From Notospermus geniculatus (Eukaryota > Nemertea > Pilidiophora > Heteronemertea > Lineidae): 64,000 nt of DNA. Shown here piece after piece: positions 27,488 through 39,899 of the stretch (position 1 is its first letter; the number at the start of each line of letters is the position of its first letter). The notes beneath the pieces are model-generated. The model was given only the letters and a program-made list of their open reading frames with translations. It ran no database searches and was not told the DNA's origin. The stretch lies in assembly GCA_002633025.1 (NCBI GenBank), contig NMRB01000019.1, forward strand, positions 932,615-996,614, read 5' to 3'. The position numbers and the translations under genes were made by a program.

Positions 27488-28790
27488 CTTCCTGAAAATA
27501 TCAACACAAATGGGATCCTACTAAATAGCGTCAGCAACAAATTAGATTGGATACTCGATATATGGGGTACACTTTTAATCGAGTTCGCCTGGCGCTGTGC
27601 ATTTTGGGATTCCGTACTTCTTGTAGCGAGTATACTCGGTTTTTGAGGTCCGCTCAGCATGCTCAGACCTGTACAAACAAGAAGAACAGCTGGAATATTT
27701 TTGACGGATGGATATGGGCCCTACATGCGGCCCACATAACCAGATGTGGCAACAACTTCACCAAACACAAACCTGGATTGAAGGTGGTTTCACCAAGTAG
27801 AATCTAAGAGTATCAGATTTTTCGGTATTGCACAATTAACGGAAATATTTCGGCCGGCTTTTCACAACCTTCTCGCCAAAATGGCGTGCAGTCGACGAGA
27901 CCATGCCTGCGCACATCGCTACTGCGCACACCTATTCCGCTTACACCATGAACAAAACGCGAGCGAACTCACTAAAAGTCCCCAAACTACTAGACGACAA
28001 GTGTGAACCATAAAGTTATATTTTTCTAGCTCTTAAAATCTTAAGAAATAACTATATATCTCACTAGAATTAATGACAGGTTCGTGTCTTTTTTGTTACT
28101 GTTACAAGTGGCAGTGAAAAAAGATTTTGCCAGCAGCAGGAAAATGTCAACCAAATGAAGCCAGTTTTCATCAAATTTCTTCAGTGGAGTCTGATTTTCT
28201 GGTATAAGATTTCATTCATGCCATGCTTCGTACTATTCCCCACGTATTGAAATACTGATACGTAGTATCAGATGTGAAAATAAGTTGAAAAACTGAAATA
28301 TTGTGATGACAGCTTGTTTGACCATCAGTCGACCATTTCATGATGATGGCAGATGGGGTGATGATGATGCTGACCAGTTCTAAGCCTATCCCTATCCCTA
28401 GGCCTACATGCCCTATGCATGCACATCATCATGTGTATGTGGGCTACAAGGTACCGGCTACTAGGTAGCCCACATGAATATATGATCATGATGATAAAGG
28501 CTGTAGGCCTAGGCTAGGCCGACATGAATGGTTCATGGTAACACTTGTACTTGTTTGTAGGCCTAGGCCTATGCCATCATCATGAGGCGCTGTAGCTAGG
28601 TATAGCAAAGCCAAGGCACAGTCTATCGTCCAGGATTCATTCCTCCACTACTCATCTTGCATTACAGTTGAAGTAAAGCTGCCAGAATGTTTGACGTGTT
28701 AATTTCATTTTCAGTATCTCGATGGTATTGTCACAATAAGCCACCAGATGACATCGTCGTACCTGTGGTGCTAATCATCCTTCCTTGAGG
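27488..28790. promoter_or_regulatory. Head-to-head spacer between ABCE1 and the SPRY gene
   Basis: About 1.3 kb separates the outer ABCE1 start from the SPRY-gene start on the opposite strand, so a shared or back-to-back promoter is likely. Near 28390-28590 there is another TAGGCCTA cluster mixed with CATGATCATGATG-type palindromes. No TATA box is evident. Confidence 0.4.
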
Positions 28791-31700
28791 ATGATGGATC
28801 AAACAGATGCCGGTGATTGCGATGAGTTTACAAAGCTTACCATTGATGTTGATGATTCGGTTGAAAGACGCTCACCTTGCTCACAACCAGATATTGTTCT
28901 TAGTGATGAACTCAAACTTCCCTCTGATGATCAGTCCTCCCCATCTTCAGTACTAGGAGCCACTCCAGGAAGTACGGAAGAACTTTTTCCTGCTGTGACG
29001 GCACAGTTGGACTGTTACCATGATGGCAACTTACTCTTTGGTAGATCATTCCCCAAAACCTTTGAACGAGCTTTATCTACAAATAGTGACAGAGATGTAA
29101 ATGACAATCGATCAATTCCTGAAAAACCTAAACACTACCCAAAGAGACACTCATTTCAAGGACTGGTGCTAGATCTTCCCAAACGGAACTCACTACCTGG
29201 GATTCCAGGAGATCGACCCCCGACCAGACACCACAGCACACAACACTTACTCCCAGCACCATCTATTTCTCAAGCTTTGGATGAGTATGCCTTGTTTTCT
29301 TGTTATGATGAACGTGTCCACCTGAGTGTTTTCCGGAGTTCATTTCGGAAGTCAAAGAATCGGTTTAAAAGAAGTCTGCAGAAACGTATGAATGCAGTTA
29401 CACCCTCCGATGATGGAAGTTACCTTGGTGATACCTGTATCTCATCTGGGTTTGACTCCAAGTCCAAACTGCTTGCTGGAACTACATTCAGAAAAGGCAA
29501 ACAACATGGTGAGATTGATTTTCTGTCAATCTGTTTGAATTTCAAAGATGAATAATATTCATTTGATTTTGATTATATTGTGTGTTAGGAACAGCTTTAT
29601 AATCCCCAGTCAATATTCAAACAAAGGATGTCCATTGATGGATTAAGGCTTCAAGAGTTCTGTGAAGTGTGCCATTTCCAGTTGGAGATTCTAAAGTTCT
29701 GTTTCATGTAAGATGGCCCATCCCAGACGGCCCCCATCTTATAACCCTTGAAAACTCTTTCCATATACATCTCTCCACCCCTTACCTCCATACTTGTATA
29801 ACTTAGGTAATCCTTAAAAGGTCAAAATTTAATCTATTTAGTGAAATATCAATGGGATGTCAACTGTAAAGGACCAAACATTGATGTCATCGAGAATAAA
29901 ACCAAGATCATCAGAAGGAAAGGTGCAAACCCCTCCACGGATGCTGCACGTGGCTCCATAGGTTTCAACAGTGGGAAGCATGTCTTCGAGTTCCAGTTTA
30001 ATGATGTTCCATGGGGATCATACTGTAGTGTTGGTGTGGTGATGAAGTATGCTGACCTCAGCATGCCAGGTGGGTAAACGCGGGTAATACAGGAACAGTC
30101 CAAGTAGTGGCACTAGTTCTTTGTTGTCATGGACAAGTGCATATATACCGGTAATTGATGCTCTGACACCCTTTGGACTTGTCATTTAAAATGCGAATAA
30201 TGATTTAATCTCTGCTTTCTGTTCCAAAATCTTCACACTTCAGGACATGATTTTACTCTTTTCTTCCCTAGAATTTGGTCACCTGTTGGGCAAGGATGAG
30301 TTCAGCTGGGGCTGGGATCTACCATCACGACAGCTGATACACAATGGAAAAGTAGCTGATGTGGTTTACCCAACGACCGATTTGATCATTCCACGCTTCA
30401 TAACCATGATCCTCAACATGGAGAAAGGAGAACTCAGCTTCATGATCAATGACAAAGATCTCGGGGTTGCATTCACCGGTAGGTCTGGTGACGACCGTCA
30501 AACTCGTAAAGCTTGTTGTTCGACAAAACTTGCCATCCGTTGGTAACCGTCCATCTTTCCCCACAGCTCGTTGGTCATCTTTATTCATTCTGTGCTATGA
30601 GCATGGCAAGTGTAAGTTATCAGAGGGCAGTTGGAATGAAGGAATGGCAGTTAAATCTCAGCCAGTCTGATTCTGTGGATCACTTCATATCTTCATGTCT
30701 CACAAATAAACTGACTCACTTTCAGATATACTGTCTGGAAAAATCCAGGACTATGAGCTCTACCCCGCCTGTTCCTGTGTCTTCACGAACATGGAGGTCA
30801 AACTTTTGGTGGTCGACTCCAGCTTTCTGGTGAGAAAACCAAAGACAGAAGAAGCTGAGAAGGAGGCCATCAAACTTGAAGACATGTGTGAGTTGAGGAA
30901 CATCATCTGGTTTTTGCTGATATCACATGTGCCGGCATTAGGTTTTCTCTGAGATATCTTGAAATATCTTGAATGAAGTCAAGGTAGTATAGGTTTCTGT
31001 CTTGTATTTTCAGGCATTTCCAAGTTGACAGACAGACAGCACCATCTACTGGAGGTCACACATGGATGGGACAACCGTAAAAAGGCCTACAAGCTGTACA
31101 GTAGTATCGCAAACAACCCTTGTATCTGCCATGTTCATGGAGATACCTACGCCACCGATAATTATGAAAATGTTCTGGTGAGACTCAAATTCTGCTTTAC
31201 ATTGCTGAAGGTGCTTCTTGACGTACCCATGCTACTAGACTACCGTATTTCGTCTAAATATGATTTTGGCCATGCTACACACACCAGACGTTTCATGAGA
31301 AGTACATGGAACTTTGTCTTGTTCCAGGGCATACGCAGTCGGAATGGTTTCACTTCTGGTGTCCACAGGTGGGAAGTGAAAGAAGAACAGATGTACACCT
31401 CGGCAGTGTCCTTCATGGAGCTAGATTTCAGACACAATGATCTGGTGGTTGGAATCTGTAAGTGGAGGCAGTGATCCTTGTTTGTTTGAAATCGGTTGAG
31501 GAATGATGTGTGGTACTCCTGCTGGTCAAACGTAGTTGCTCCTGTCAAGTTGACATCGTTCAGGTCCTCCATAACTGAAATTGAAGTCATGCTGGAACAA
31601 TGGTCCTCTTTCCTTAAGGTCTTTGTGATCAGCCCCTATATCCTCTTGTTTTATAGCTACAGAAGATTTTGATGACTATTACGATGGGAAACCCCATAAA

Positions 31701-34700
31701 GTTGAGATGTTGAAGTATGTCCATAACTTCTGGGGTTGGCGCCACCTGACCAAGCAACTCTACAACGATCAGTACCATGATGAACTCTATGCACAAAATG
31801 GTAAATCATTCAATTCCTGCCAGCTTATTGCCTGTTTTTCTGAAAGTGGTTCACAGCATGAAATCTCATGTTTTTGAGGAACCAAACATTTGTTGTCTCC
31901 CCAAGTCCTTTAACGTGAAGGTTTGACAACACAGGTTTCTCCGGGCACTCTGGTTTCCTCCTGCTGTGGCATAAATGAGCAAAGTGTTGTCTATAGAGCA
32001 GCCGTGGTGTTCTAGTGGCTCAGGCCCCTGGTTGGATGACAGTTCCACCGTTTTTGACACCAGACGATAAACCCTATTCTGATCCTCTTCTCCAGTTCCC
32101 AAGACGCTCCATGCCATGCGAGGAATCACCGTCATCCTCAACAGCGACAGAGGAGAGTTATCGTTCGAGTACGATGGCGAGAATCTTGGGACAGCCTTCA
32201 GAAATCTTCCTCATGTCAAACTTTACCCTACGGTGCTCTACATCACTGGATATTTTCCTGTTTCTATCACTTACTTAGATGGTCCAAAAGGTGAGTGGAA
32301 AGCCACTTCTCCACCATGTGAGAGTTTTCAAAGAGATGAAAAGCACAAAAATTGACACACAATATATGATAAATAAAGAGGCAATTTCCAGAGTGTTTGC
32401 GAATTTTCGACCCCAACCGGGGTCTTCTTCAGGCTGGAACTTTACAATCCGAAACTCTAGAACAGACTGAGCTGAAACCCAAATGTAGACATGAAGTATC
32501 CCATCCAAACAGGACGTGGCAGCAATTAAGGAGGAATTAAGGAGCAATTATCCCTGGCCATTGGTTTTCCTTAATTGCTGTCACGTCCTGTTTGGATGGG
32601 ATACTTCATGTCTACATTTGGGTTTCAGCTCAGTCTGTTCTAGAGTTTCGGATTGTAAAGTTCCAGCCTGAAGAAGACCCCGGTTGGGGTCGAAAATTCG
32701 CAAACACTCTGGAAATGTGAGAGTTTTCTTGTACAAGTTGGCTCTCAATGGGCAATTCACCATTTTTGGTATCCTTGGGACTTGACACTGAGAAATCCTG
32801 CAGAGCCCCTCTTTCTTCCCTCCCTTTAATGATTTATGCATTGCTATTTTTTCAGCTTATCTGCAGGACTTCATCCAAAATATTGACAAGATGGCGCTTA
32901 CCGTATCCGAGTATCAGGGGTTGCTTGGATACAAATCTCTCCTGCGTCCTCATTGGCTCATGCTTGAAATGGCTTCGGACAAGATGAAGGACAAGTTTTC
33001 CTGGGATAGGGACACCATTGCCAATACAGTATTTGGAATTGATGTATGTATATTGTTTTATCGAATCATGGTCTAAGTAGCCAATTTGCTGTTACTTGCT
33101 GTCACTATTTAGCCTTAACAGAGGAGGACCTCTTATCTTTTGTTATTTCAGAGGAGGGACCCCAAATGGTTGGTACACAATTCTGTAGTCCATAATGGTG
33201 GGAGACTCAAAAATGTTTCTTGTGCGGACCCTGTGCGTGGGAAGATCCCTGTGTCCGAAGGATTCCATGTCTGGACGTACACGTTCTCACAAACGCTGAG
33301 AGCAGACGATCACTACTTGATCGGAGTTGGTAAGAAATTACCGGTAGTTGAATTCAGACCTTGACTCGGTGGGGCTGGGGTTATTCTAGGCAAACAATTT
33401 GACACCAAGAGCTGGGGTCATTTGAGGCCTCCAGGTTGACACAAGGGGGCTGGTTCATTTTGGGCCCATCAGTATTTGACTCTCACATGAAGCAGTGCCT
33501 CGAGTTCAGATCAGTTTGCACCATTACATGTAGATTGACCTTGCTCAAGGAAGCAGATGAACAGTGCTGACTTGAAGATTTGAACCAAGACCTTCTTGCC
33601 CGTTGTCTTGAACTACATCATCTCTATTCCTTCTCTATCTCGGAATATTCGTATCTTTTCAGTGAATGACCATTACTATGACCCAGACAACGTGTCTGTG
33701 GATCGTAGCTTGTATCTGTGGCTATGGGACATTATGGAGGGCACCCTATACCATGGGTGTCGACAGATTGCAAGATATCCAGTTTATCCTCTGGGTAGGT
33801 TGAGGCATACGTCACAAAAGTTTTGTATCATCTTTCCACACTGCCCCGTGCAGGACTTGGACCCATCTAGCATGGGCAATTCGAATTATAAGCCATTGTG
33901 GTAACCACTTGGCCCTAAAGGATATCTTTCCTGGCCATTGGTTTAGGCTGTGTCATAACTGGGACTACAAAAGTGTCCTTACACATTGTGCCCGTGGTTG
34001 TTAAAATGCTTTTCAGAGGATTGTTTTATCGAATCATGGTCTAAGTAGCCAATTTGCTGTTACTTGCTGTCACTATTTAGCCTTAACAGAGGAGGACCTC
34101 TTATCTTTTGTTGTTTCAGAGGAGGGACCCCAAATGGTTGGTACACAATGCTGTAGTCCATAATGGTGGGAGACTCAAAAATGTTTCTTGTGCGGACCCT
34201 GTGCGTGGGAAGATCCCGGTGTCCGAAGGATTCCATGTCTGGACGTATACATTCTCACAAACGCTGAGAGCAGACGATCATTACTTGATTGGAGTCGGTA
34301 AGTTATGGTTGCCCATTGTCTTGCACTGTGCCACTACCTCATCACTTTTCCTTCTTTATCTCTGACTACTTCGTATCTTTTCAGTGAATGACCATTACTA
34401 TGACCCAGACAACATCTCTGTGGATCGTAGCTTGTATCTGTGGCTATGGGACATTATGGAGGGCACCCTATACCATGGGTGTCGACAGATTGCAAGATAT
34501 CCAGTTTATCCTCTGGGTAGGTTGGGGCATATGTCACAAAAGTTTTGTATCATCTTTCCACACTGCCCCGTGCAGGACTTGGACCCATCTAGCATGGGCA
34601 ATTCGAATTACATGTATAAGCCATTATGGTAACCACTTGGCCCTAAAGGATATCTTCCTGGCCATTGGTTTAGGCTGTGTCATAACTGGGACTACAAAAG

Positions 34701-36368
34701 TGTCCTTACACATTGTGCCCGTGGTTGTTAAAATGCTTTTCAGAGGATGTTGTTGGACTGTTTATTTCATAAAACTGGTGACTAGGGTATCAGCTGCAAG
34801 TATTCTCTCATATTTCCTCCTCATTTCAGATTTCGAGCCTGACCGCTACTACCGATTCCAGCTCATCATTGACTTGGAGAATAACTGCAAGTTTGGATTT
34901 ACTGCCTTAGCTCCTCACATTCCTATGGAACTTGGGATAGCATTTGAGAACCTACCAGAAGGACGATACTTTCCCTGCCTGTTGTATAAAAGTGGCGTGT
35001 TGGATTGCAAACTTGAGTACATTGAGGGACCACCAGGTAGAACCTTTTCTTCTTCTGCTCAGTCTGAACGGTAGTGACACCTTTTATTGGTCTCACCAAG
35101 CACACCACTGTCGTGATGTCCTTGCTTGCACCTGTTACGTTTTGTTACCAGTACAGGGGGGTCAGTTCATTACATACCCAGCACGTCTCATCATTTTCCT
35201 GTTGGGCGGTTGATTTCTGCATGCATAATGATGTCGTCACCGTTACTTTCATTGGCATATTTCCATAAAATCAGACCCCCCTCTAAGCTGTTGAGCCACT
35301 TGAATAACTTAAAACCAATTTCTGCATATTGGCTCTAACTACCGTTATTACTTGTACTTCGTTCTCATAAAATTGACAATTCGTAGAAACATGGGCATGA
35401 CATTGCAGGCTTTGTAGGGTTCATCATTAATAACCTCGGGTGGTCACATCGGTTTTATTGTCCTTGTAGATTACCAAGAAACAATTTGTACCAGTAATTA
35501 GATGCATATTTTCTCTCCCTCCCGTAATTACTTAATTCTCATTATAAAATCGATAATTCATACAGTCAGCAATGTGGGCAGACAATTGCAGGCATTGTAA
35601 TCATTCGTAAACAGGTGAAGTGCGCTTGCAACCCTGCTGCTACTCGAGAATTGGCAGCTGAGTTTCTAAACACTTCCTCTTCAAAGAACTTTGAAGGGTG
35701 CTCCTGTCCTGAATTACATGTACCGGTAGTAGTTTTTTTCTAACAGATTTTTTATGTGATCAGTGACCCAGCACTGATGTGGAACCAACAATAGCAACAT
35801 CAATGGGTTTCTCATAGAATTCTAGATGCTATAGTACCCTTGACACTGATAGTGTGATGCCAGTCATGCATGACGCTGGATGAGTCTGATTGGCAATGTC
35901 CGTATCCTCTATCCTGGTCCAAATGCTCCACTCCAATTGTTTCTTTTGGTGGCATATTTTTGTAGAAATCTTGTGGAGGATATCCTTGTTGTTCACTTGT
36001 GTGTCTATCTATTGTATTTGGGAAAATTTTGTATCGAGATGAGAAAATCAGTCTTTCCCATATCCTGTTTTTTTGCGTTGGACAATTTTGGACCGAGGCA
36101 GATGTGATATTTATGTCAATATCATTGCCAAGGGATATCCTGTCAGAATGTGCAGCATCACATGCTATTGTCCGAACTTGCAACCCTGACAGGTGTTGAT
36201 CTCTCTGCTTGCGCTACACCACTCAGGCACCTACTGAGTCTTCTAACAACTCCTTCCAAGATCTTCAGTATCACATAAATATCCTCAGGCATTGAATCAA
36301 TATACATCTTCTTTATCATTTCAGATTTCATTAGAAATCATGACAAGTTCTGTTGCCAGATACAGTAG
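28791..36368 (+). CDS. Large protein with three tandem SPRY (B30.2-like) domains
   Basis: Thirteen exons join in frame to 898 residues: 28791-29508, 29842-30069, 30272-30478, 30726-30887, 31014-31177, 31328-31457, 31657-31800, 32096-32290, 32856-33043, 33152-33329, 33663-33794, 34830-35036 and 36325-36368. Residues 1-239 are Ser/Pro/Arg-rich and probably disordered. Three SPRY-like units follow at about 240-425, 450-655 and 665-884. Each has a '...W' strand and a 'GELSF..' or equivalent strand: 'KGELSFMINDKDLGVAF', 'RGELSFEYDGENLGTAF' and 'NCKFGFTALAPHIPMELG' with 'AFENLPEGRYFPCLLY'. SPRY domains bind protein partners; the partner here is unknown. I do not recognise an orthologue; no RING, SOCS box or LisH is present. 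Exons 10-11 and exon 13 each have a second copy downstream. Confidence 0.85.
31905..31972 (+). mobile_element. SINE 3'-domain fragment
   Basis: The block GTTTCTCCGGGCACTCTGG followed by TTTCCTCC matches, with few changes, the 3' domains of the SINEs near 8041 and 60155. No tRNA head is visible next to it. It lies in intron 7 of the SPRY gene. Similar blocks are known in several metazoan SINE families. Confidence 0.5.
32384..32716. mobile_element. Long foldback element, two 149-base arms
   Basis: 32384-32532 is almost perfectly complementary to 32568-32716, with only a few mismatches, around a 35-base loop. It fills much of intron 8 of the SPRY gene. Transcribed, it would form a stem of nearly 150 base pairs. 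No open frame; ends do not resemble the other elements of the window. Confidence 0.9.
33053..34747 (+). repeat. Tandem duplication of SPRY-gene exons 10 and 11
   Basis: 33053-34020 and 34021-34747 are head-to-tail copies, each with intact exon 10 (33152-33329 or 34120-34297, 178 nt) and exon 11 (33663-33794 or 34385-34516, 132 nt). The copies encode nearly the same protein. Exon 11 ends in phase 1 and exon 10 starts in phase 0, so the two sets cannot be spliced in series without a frameshift. The first copy has about 245 extra bases in the intron between the exons. Confidence 0.92.
33345..33600 (-). mobile_element. Insertion present only in copy 1 of the exon 10-11 repeat, SINE-like
   Basis: The intron between exons 10 and 11 is 333 bases in copy 1 but 87 in copy 2, and the extra sequence is absent from the otherwise matching copy. 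Read on the minus strand it contains GGTTCAAATC, a B-box-like word, and CTTGAGCAAGG, common in tRNA-derived SINEs. Exact ends and target duplication were not resolved. Confidence 0.5.
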
Positions 36369-39182
36369 AGGAAGATGATCATGGTGGATGGAACCAGGAT
36401 GGACCTGAAGCAACTTTTAAAGAGCTGCAGCTCTAGAAACTGAGTTAGTCTGAAACCGTGGTGCAAATAAGTCTTGAAATGTCTCTTCAAATCAATGTAA
36501 TATATGCTGTGTTTCTTCCAAACGTGTCTTTGTGGGGGAGGGATGCATATGAACCACATGTGAGGAAATCACGGCACTGATATATCCATCCTTGGGGAGT
36601 TATCTGCACGTGCCATATAACAATTATGATGGTCAAATCGCCATATGGGTTTGAGCTGTTATGATAGTTTGTTACATCAGTAGGCCCTTATGGCAATTGG
36701 AAAGGTCAATTCAGTTGTCAGATTAGACAACATAATTGGGGGCAATTACTTCTATGTTCCCCTATTGTTGATGTACCGGTACCAGTAATTTTGACTGGAT
36801 AACTTCTGTTCCAGATTGTTTTTGACCTCTGGCTCTAAAAGGTCAGGTTGATGTCATGTATTGGGGCCTGGCCCTAGGCCTAGGAAATTAGCATAATACT
36901 TTCCTGATAAGTAGTAAATCAAGAACGAGAACTTTTTGATTGCTGTTAAAGATATGTATATATTTATAAATAAGATGATTATATTTGTGTACAAAGGCTT
37001 TAACACGAAGAATATTGTGACAAATTTTATACAATGTAACACAACTTGAAAAAGTCTGCCACTTTTTTCGGGAGTCATTTTCAAGATGTCTTACATAATT
37101 TTATTTTCTTGAAGTTGTCACAGTATTTTTCAGTGTAATGCTGCTGTTTTAGTCTTGAACAAATATGTCTTTGCAGATGGAGTTTAATGAAATCTGTGCT
37201 GTATATTTTCTTATCCACGACTCAGCATTTTCGAAAGTTATACTTGAAAGTATTTGTATGGTGTTGTTGCTACTCTGACTTCTTTTGGGGTCACAAAAAC
37301 TTATCAAAACAAAGAACAAATATTAACTTAAGTATTCTTGGTGTAATCTATTTTTGATAGACATTGCTTAACTTATCCCTCATATCAACTAAATTCTCCT
37401 TTGCTAACATGCACCGAAATATTTTTGTTCAGAATCTATTTTTGGCCTATGAGCTTTGTTTATTATGCCAAAATGGACTCGCCAAAACATTTCATATTTG
37501 GTGAAGTTGATCTCTGGAGTATCTTAGTAAAATTCGTATGATGGAGACATGGAGAGTATGAACACTGAGGGCATCTATTTCACCATAGCACTTCAGTCCT
37601 GTCGCTGTTGCGCAAAAAATATTAAGTATTGAACATCGAGATGTGAGAAGGAAATACTCAGTTTCCCTAAACTATCAATCTAGTCATAAAGTGAATAATA
37701 CTATGTCTTTTCGTGATTTTATGTTGTCTAACCAAGGTTACCTCAGCTGTTGGAGTATTGTATCAAAGATTTACATGAAGTGATCCTCTCTCATTTTGTA
37801 GTGGGGATGCTGCAAAATCTTATCCCATGCACCCAGCTGTGATGGTACATCATCGCCCGGCTGTAATGGTGCATTACCACAGCCAGAGAGGGAGAAGGCA
37901 GCTGCTGTATCATTGCCAATCTCGCCGAATCGGTTAATGTCGTCCTGGGTATAACAGATATATACCCAGGTTCAATGTCGTCCTACAAAACTATACCCTG
38001 GGTATAGTTCGATCTACAAAAGTATACCGAGGATTGGATACAGCACCTGAAGACGAGATTGTTCTTGCAAATGCCAAATGACCATGCACAAGCATGACAA
38101 GTCCAAAAACATCGCTCTAGCGCCCGACACGACGGGCACCATTTTAATACACTGTATATTGTACCGACAGTCATCAAAGAATTTTTCGTGCCGTTTATCG
38201 TCACTCAAATCCGCAATAGTACTCGCAGCATGGCTGATGTAATGTCGATGCAGACGTAGATGAATGCACGACACCGAACAAACATATGACGCAGATCGGC
38301 TCTGTTCGTTTGCTCATTTCTTTGAAATTTTGAGCTTAACTTGCGATAAGTTTGGACCATTGTGTTAAGACAGATCTATGTTAACAGTTGACCCATGCTA
38401 TCGATGAGCAGAAAAGCTGACGATATTGACTGGTATTTTGACGATGTTGATTGCATAACTGCCGTCTCAAAGCAGACCACTGTTGTGATGTCCTTGCTTG
38501 CACCTGCTAACTTTCGGTACCAGTGGGGGGGGGGGGCAGTTTATTACATTTATTACATACACACCATGTCTCATCTTTTTCCTGTTGGGTGGTTGATTTC
38601 TGCATACATAATGATGTAGTCACAGTTACTTTCATTGGCATATTTCCATACAATCAGACCCCCCTCTAAGCTGTTGAGCCACTTGAATAACTTAAAACCA
38701 ATTTCTGCATATTGGCTCTCACTACTGTTATTACATGTACTTAGTTCTCATAAAATTGACAATTCGTAGAAACATGGACATGACATTGCAGGCTTTGTAG
38801 GGTTCATCATTAATAACCTCGGGTGGTCACATCGGTTTTATTGTCCTTGTAGATTACCAAGAAACAATTTGTATCAGTAATTAGATGCATATTTGCTCTC
38901 CCTCCCGTAATTACTTAATTCTCATTATAAAATCGATAATTCATACAGTCAACAATGTGGGCAGACAATTGCAGGCATTGTAATCATTCGTAAACCTGTG
39001 AGGTGAGCTTGCAACCCTTCTGCTATTCAAGAATCATGAGACTGAATTGGCAGCCAAGTTTCCAAACACACTTCCTCTTCAGAGGATTCAAAAAGGTTGC
39101 TCCTATCCAGTGTTTTTGTGTCAACTGTCACCCAGCACTGATGTGGAACCAACAATAGCAACATCAATTGGTTTCTCATAGA

Positions 39183-39352
39183 ATAGGAGCAGTCAGCCGC
39201 GCATATTGTCAAAAGATGGCAGCAAAGTTCTAGCGGACCAATACACAGGAAAATCCACATGATTGGTGCTCGATCAAGAAAGAATGGGTCCGCTATATGC
39301 ATTGAATTGGGCTGTAGTGACACCTATTGGTCAACTCACTGACAGCTCCTAT
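39183..39352. mobile_element. 170-base MITE present in copy 2 only (ends ATAGGAGC...GCTCCTAT)
   Basis: The ends ATAGGAGCAGTCAG and CTGACAGCTCCTAT are inverted repeats with one mismatch. Copy 1 of the duplication has the uninterrupted site (around 35817) where copy 2 has the element, so the empty and filled sites can be compared directly. The target duplication is at most two or three bases (AT or ATT). Confidence 0.85.
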
Positions 39353-39855
39353 TGTAGATGCTATAGTACCCTTGACACTGATAGTGTGATGCCAGTCATG
39401 CATGACGGTGGATGAGTCTGATTGGCAATGTCCGTATCCTCTATCCTGGTCCAAATGCTCCACTCCAATTGTTTCTTTTGGTGGCATATTTTTGTAGAAA
39501 TCTGGTGGAGGATATCCTTGTTGTTCACTTGTATGTCTATCTAATGTATTTGGGAAGATTTTGTATTGAGATGAGAAAATCAGTCTTTCCCATATCCTGT
39601 TTTTTTTCGTTGGACAGTTTTGGGCTGAGGCAGATGTGGTGTTTATGTCAAGATCATTGCCAGGGGATATCCTGTCAGAATGTGCAACATCACATGCTAT
39701 TGTTGGAACTTGCAACCCTGACAGGTGTTGATCTCTCTTCTTGCGCTACACCACTCTAGCACTTACTGAGTCTTCTTCTAACTCCTTCCAAGATCTTCAG
39801 TATCACATAATATCCTCAGGCATTGAATCAATATACATCTTCTTTATCATTTCAG

Positions 39856-39899
39856 ATTTCATAAGAAATCATGACAAGTTCTGTTGCCAGATACAGTAG
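39856..39899 (+). CDS. Second copy of the SPRY-gene terminal exon
   Basis: A copy of exon 13 with intact TTTCAG acceptor, the same phase, the same 13 codons (one silent change) and stop TAG. Exon 12 could splice to this exon instead of 36325-36368 and give the same protein with a different 3' untranslated region. Confidence 0.7.

Noticed and set aside
33600-33904. Coding extension after SPRY exon 11
   Set aside because: It reads past a good GTAGGT donor into a tRNA-SINE-like minus-strand fragment; exon 12 joins in frame without it.
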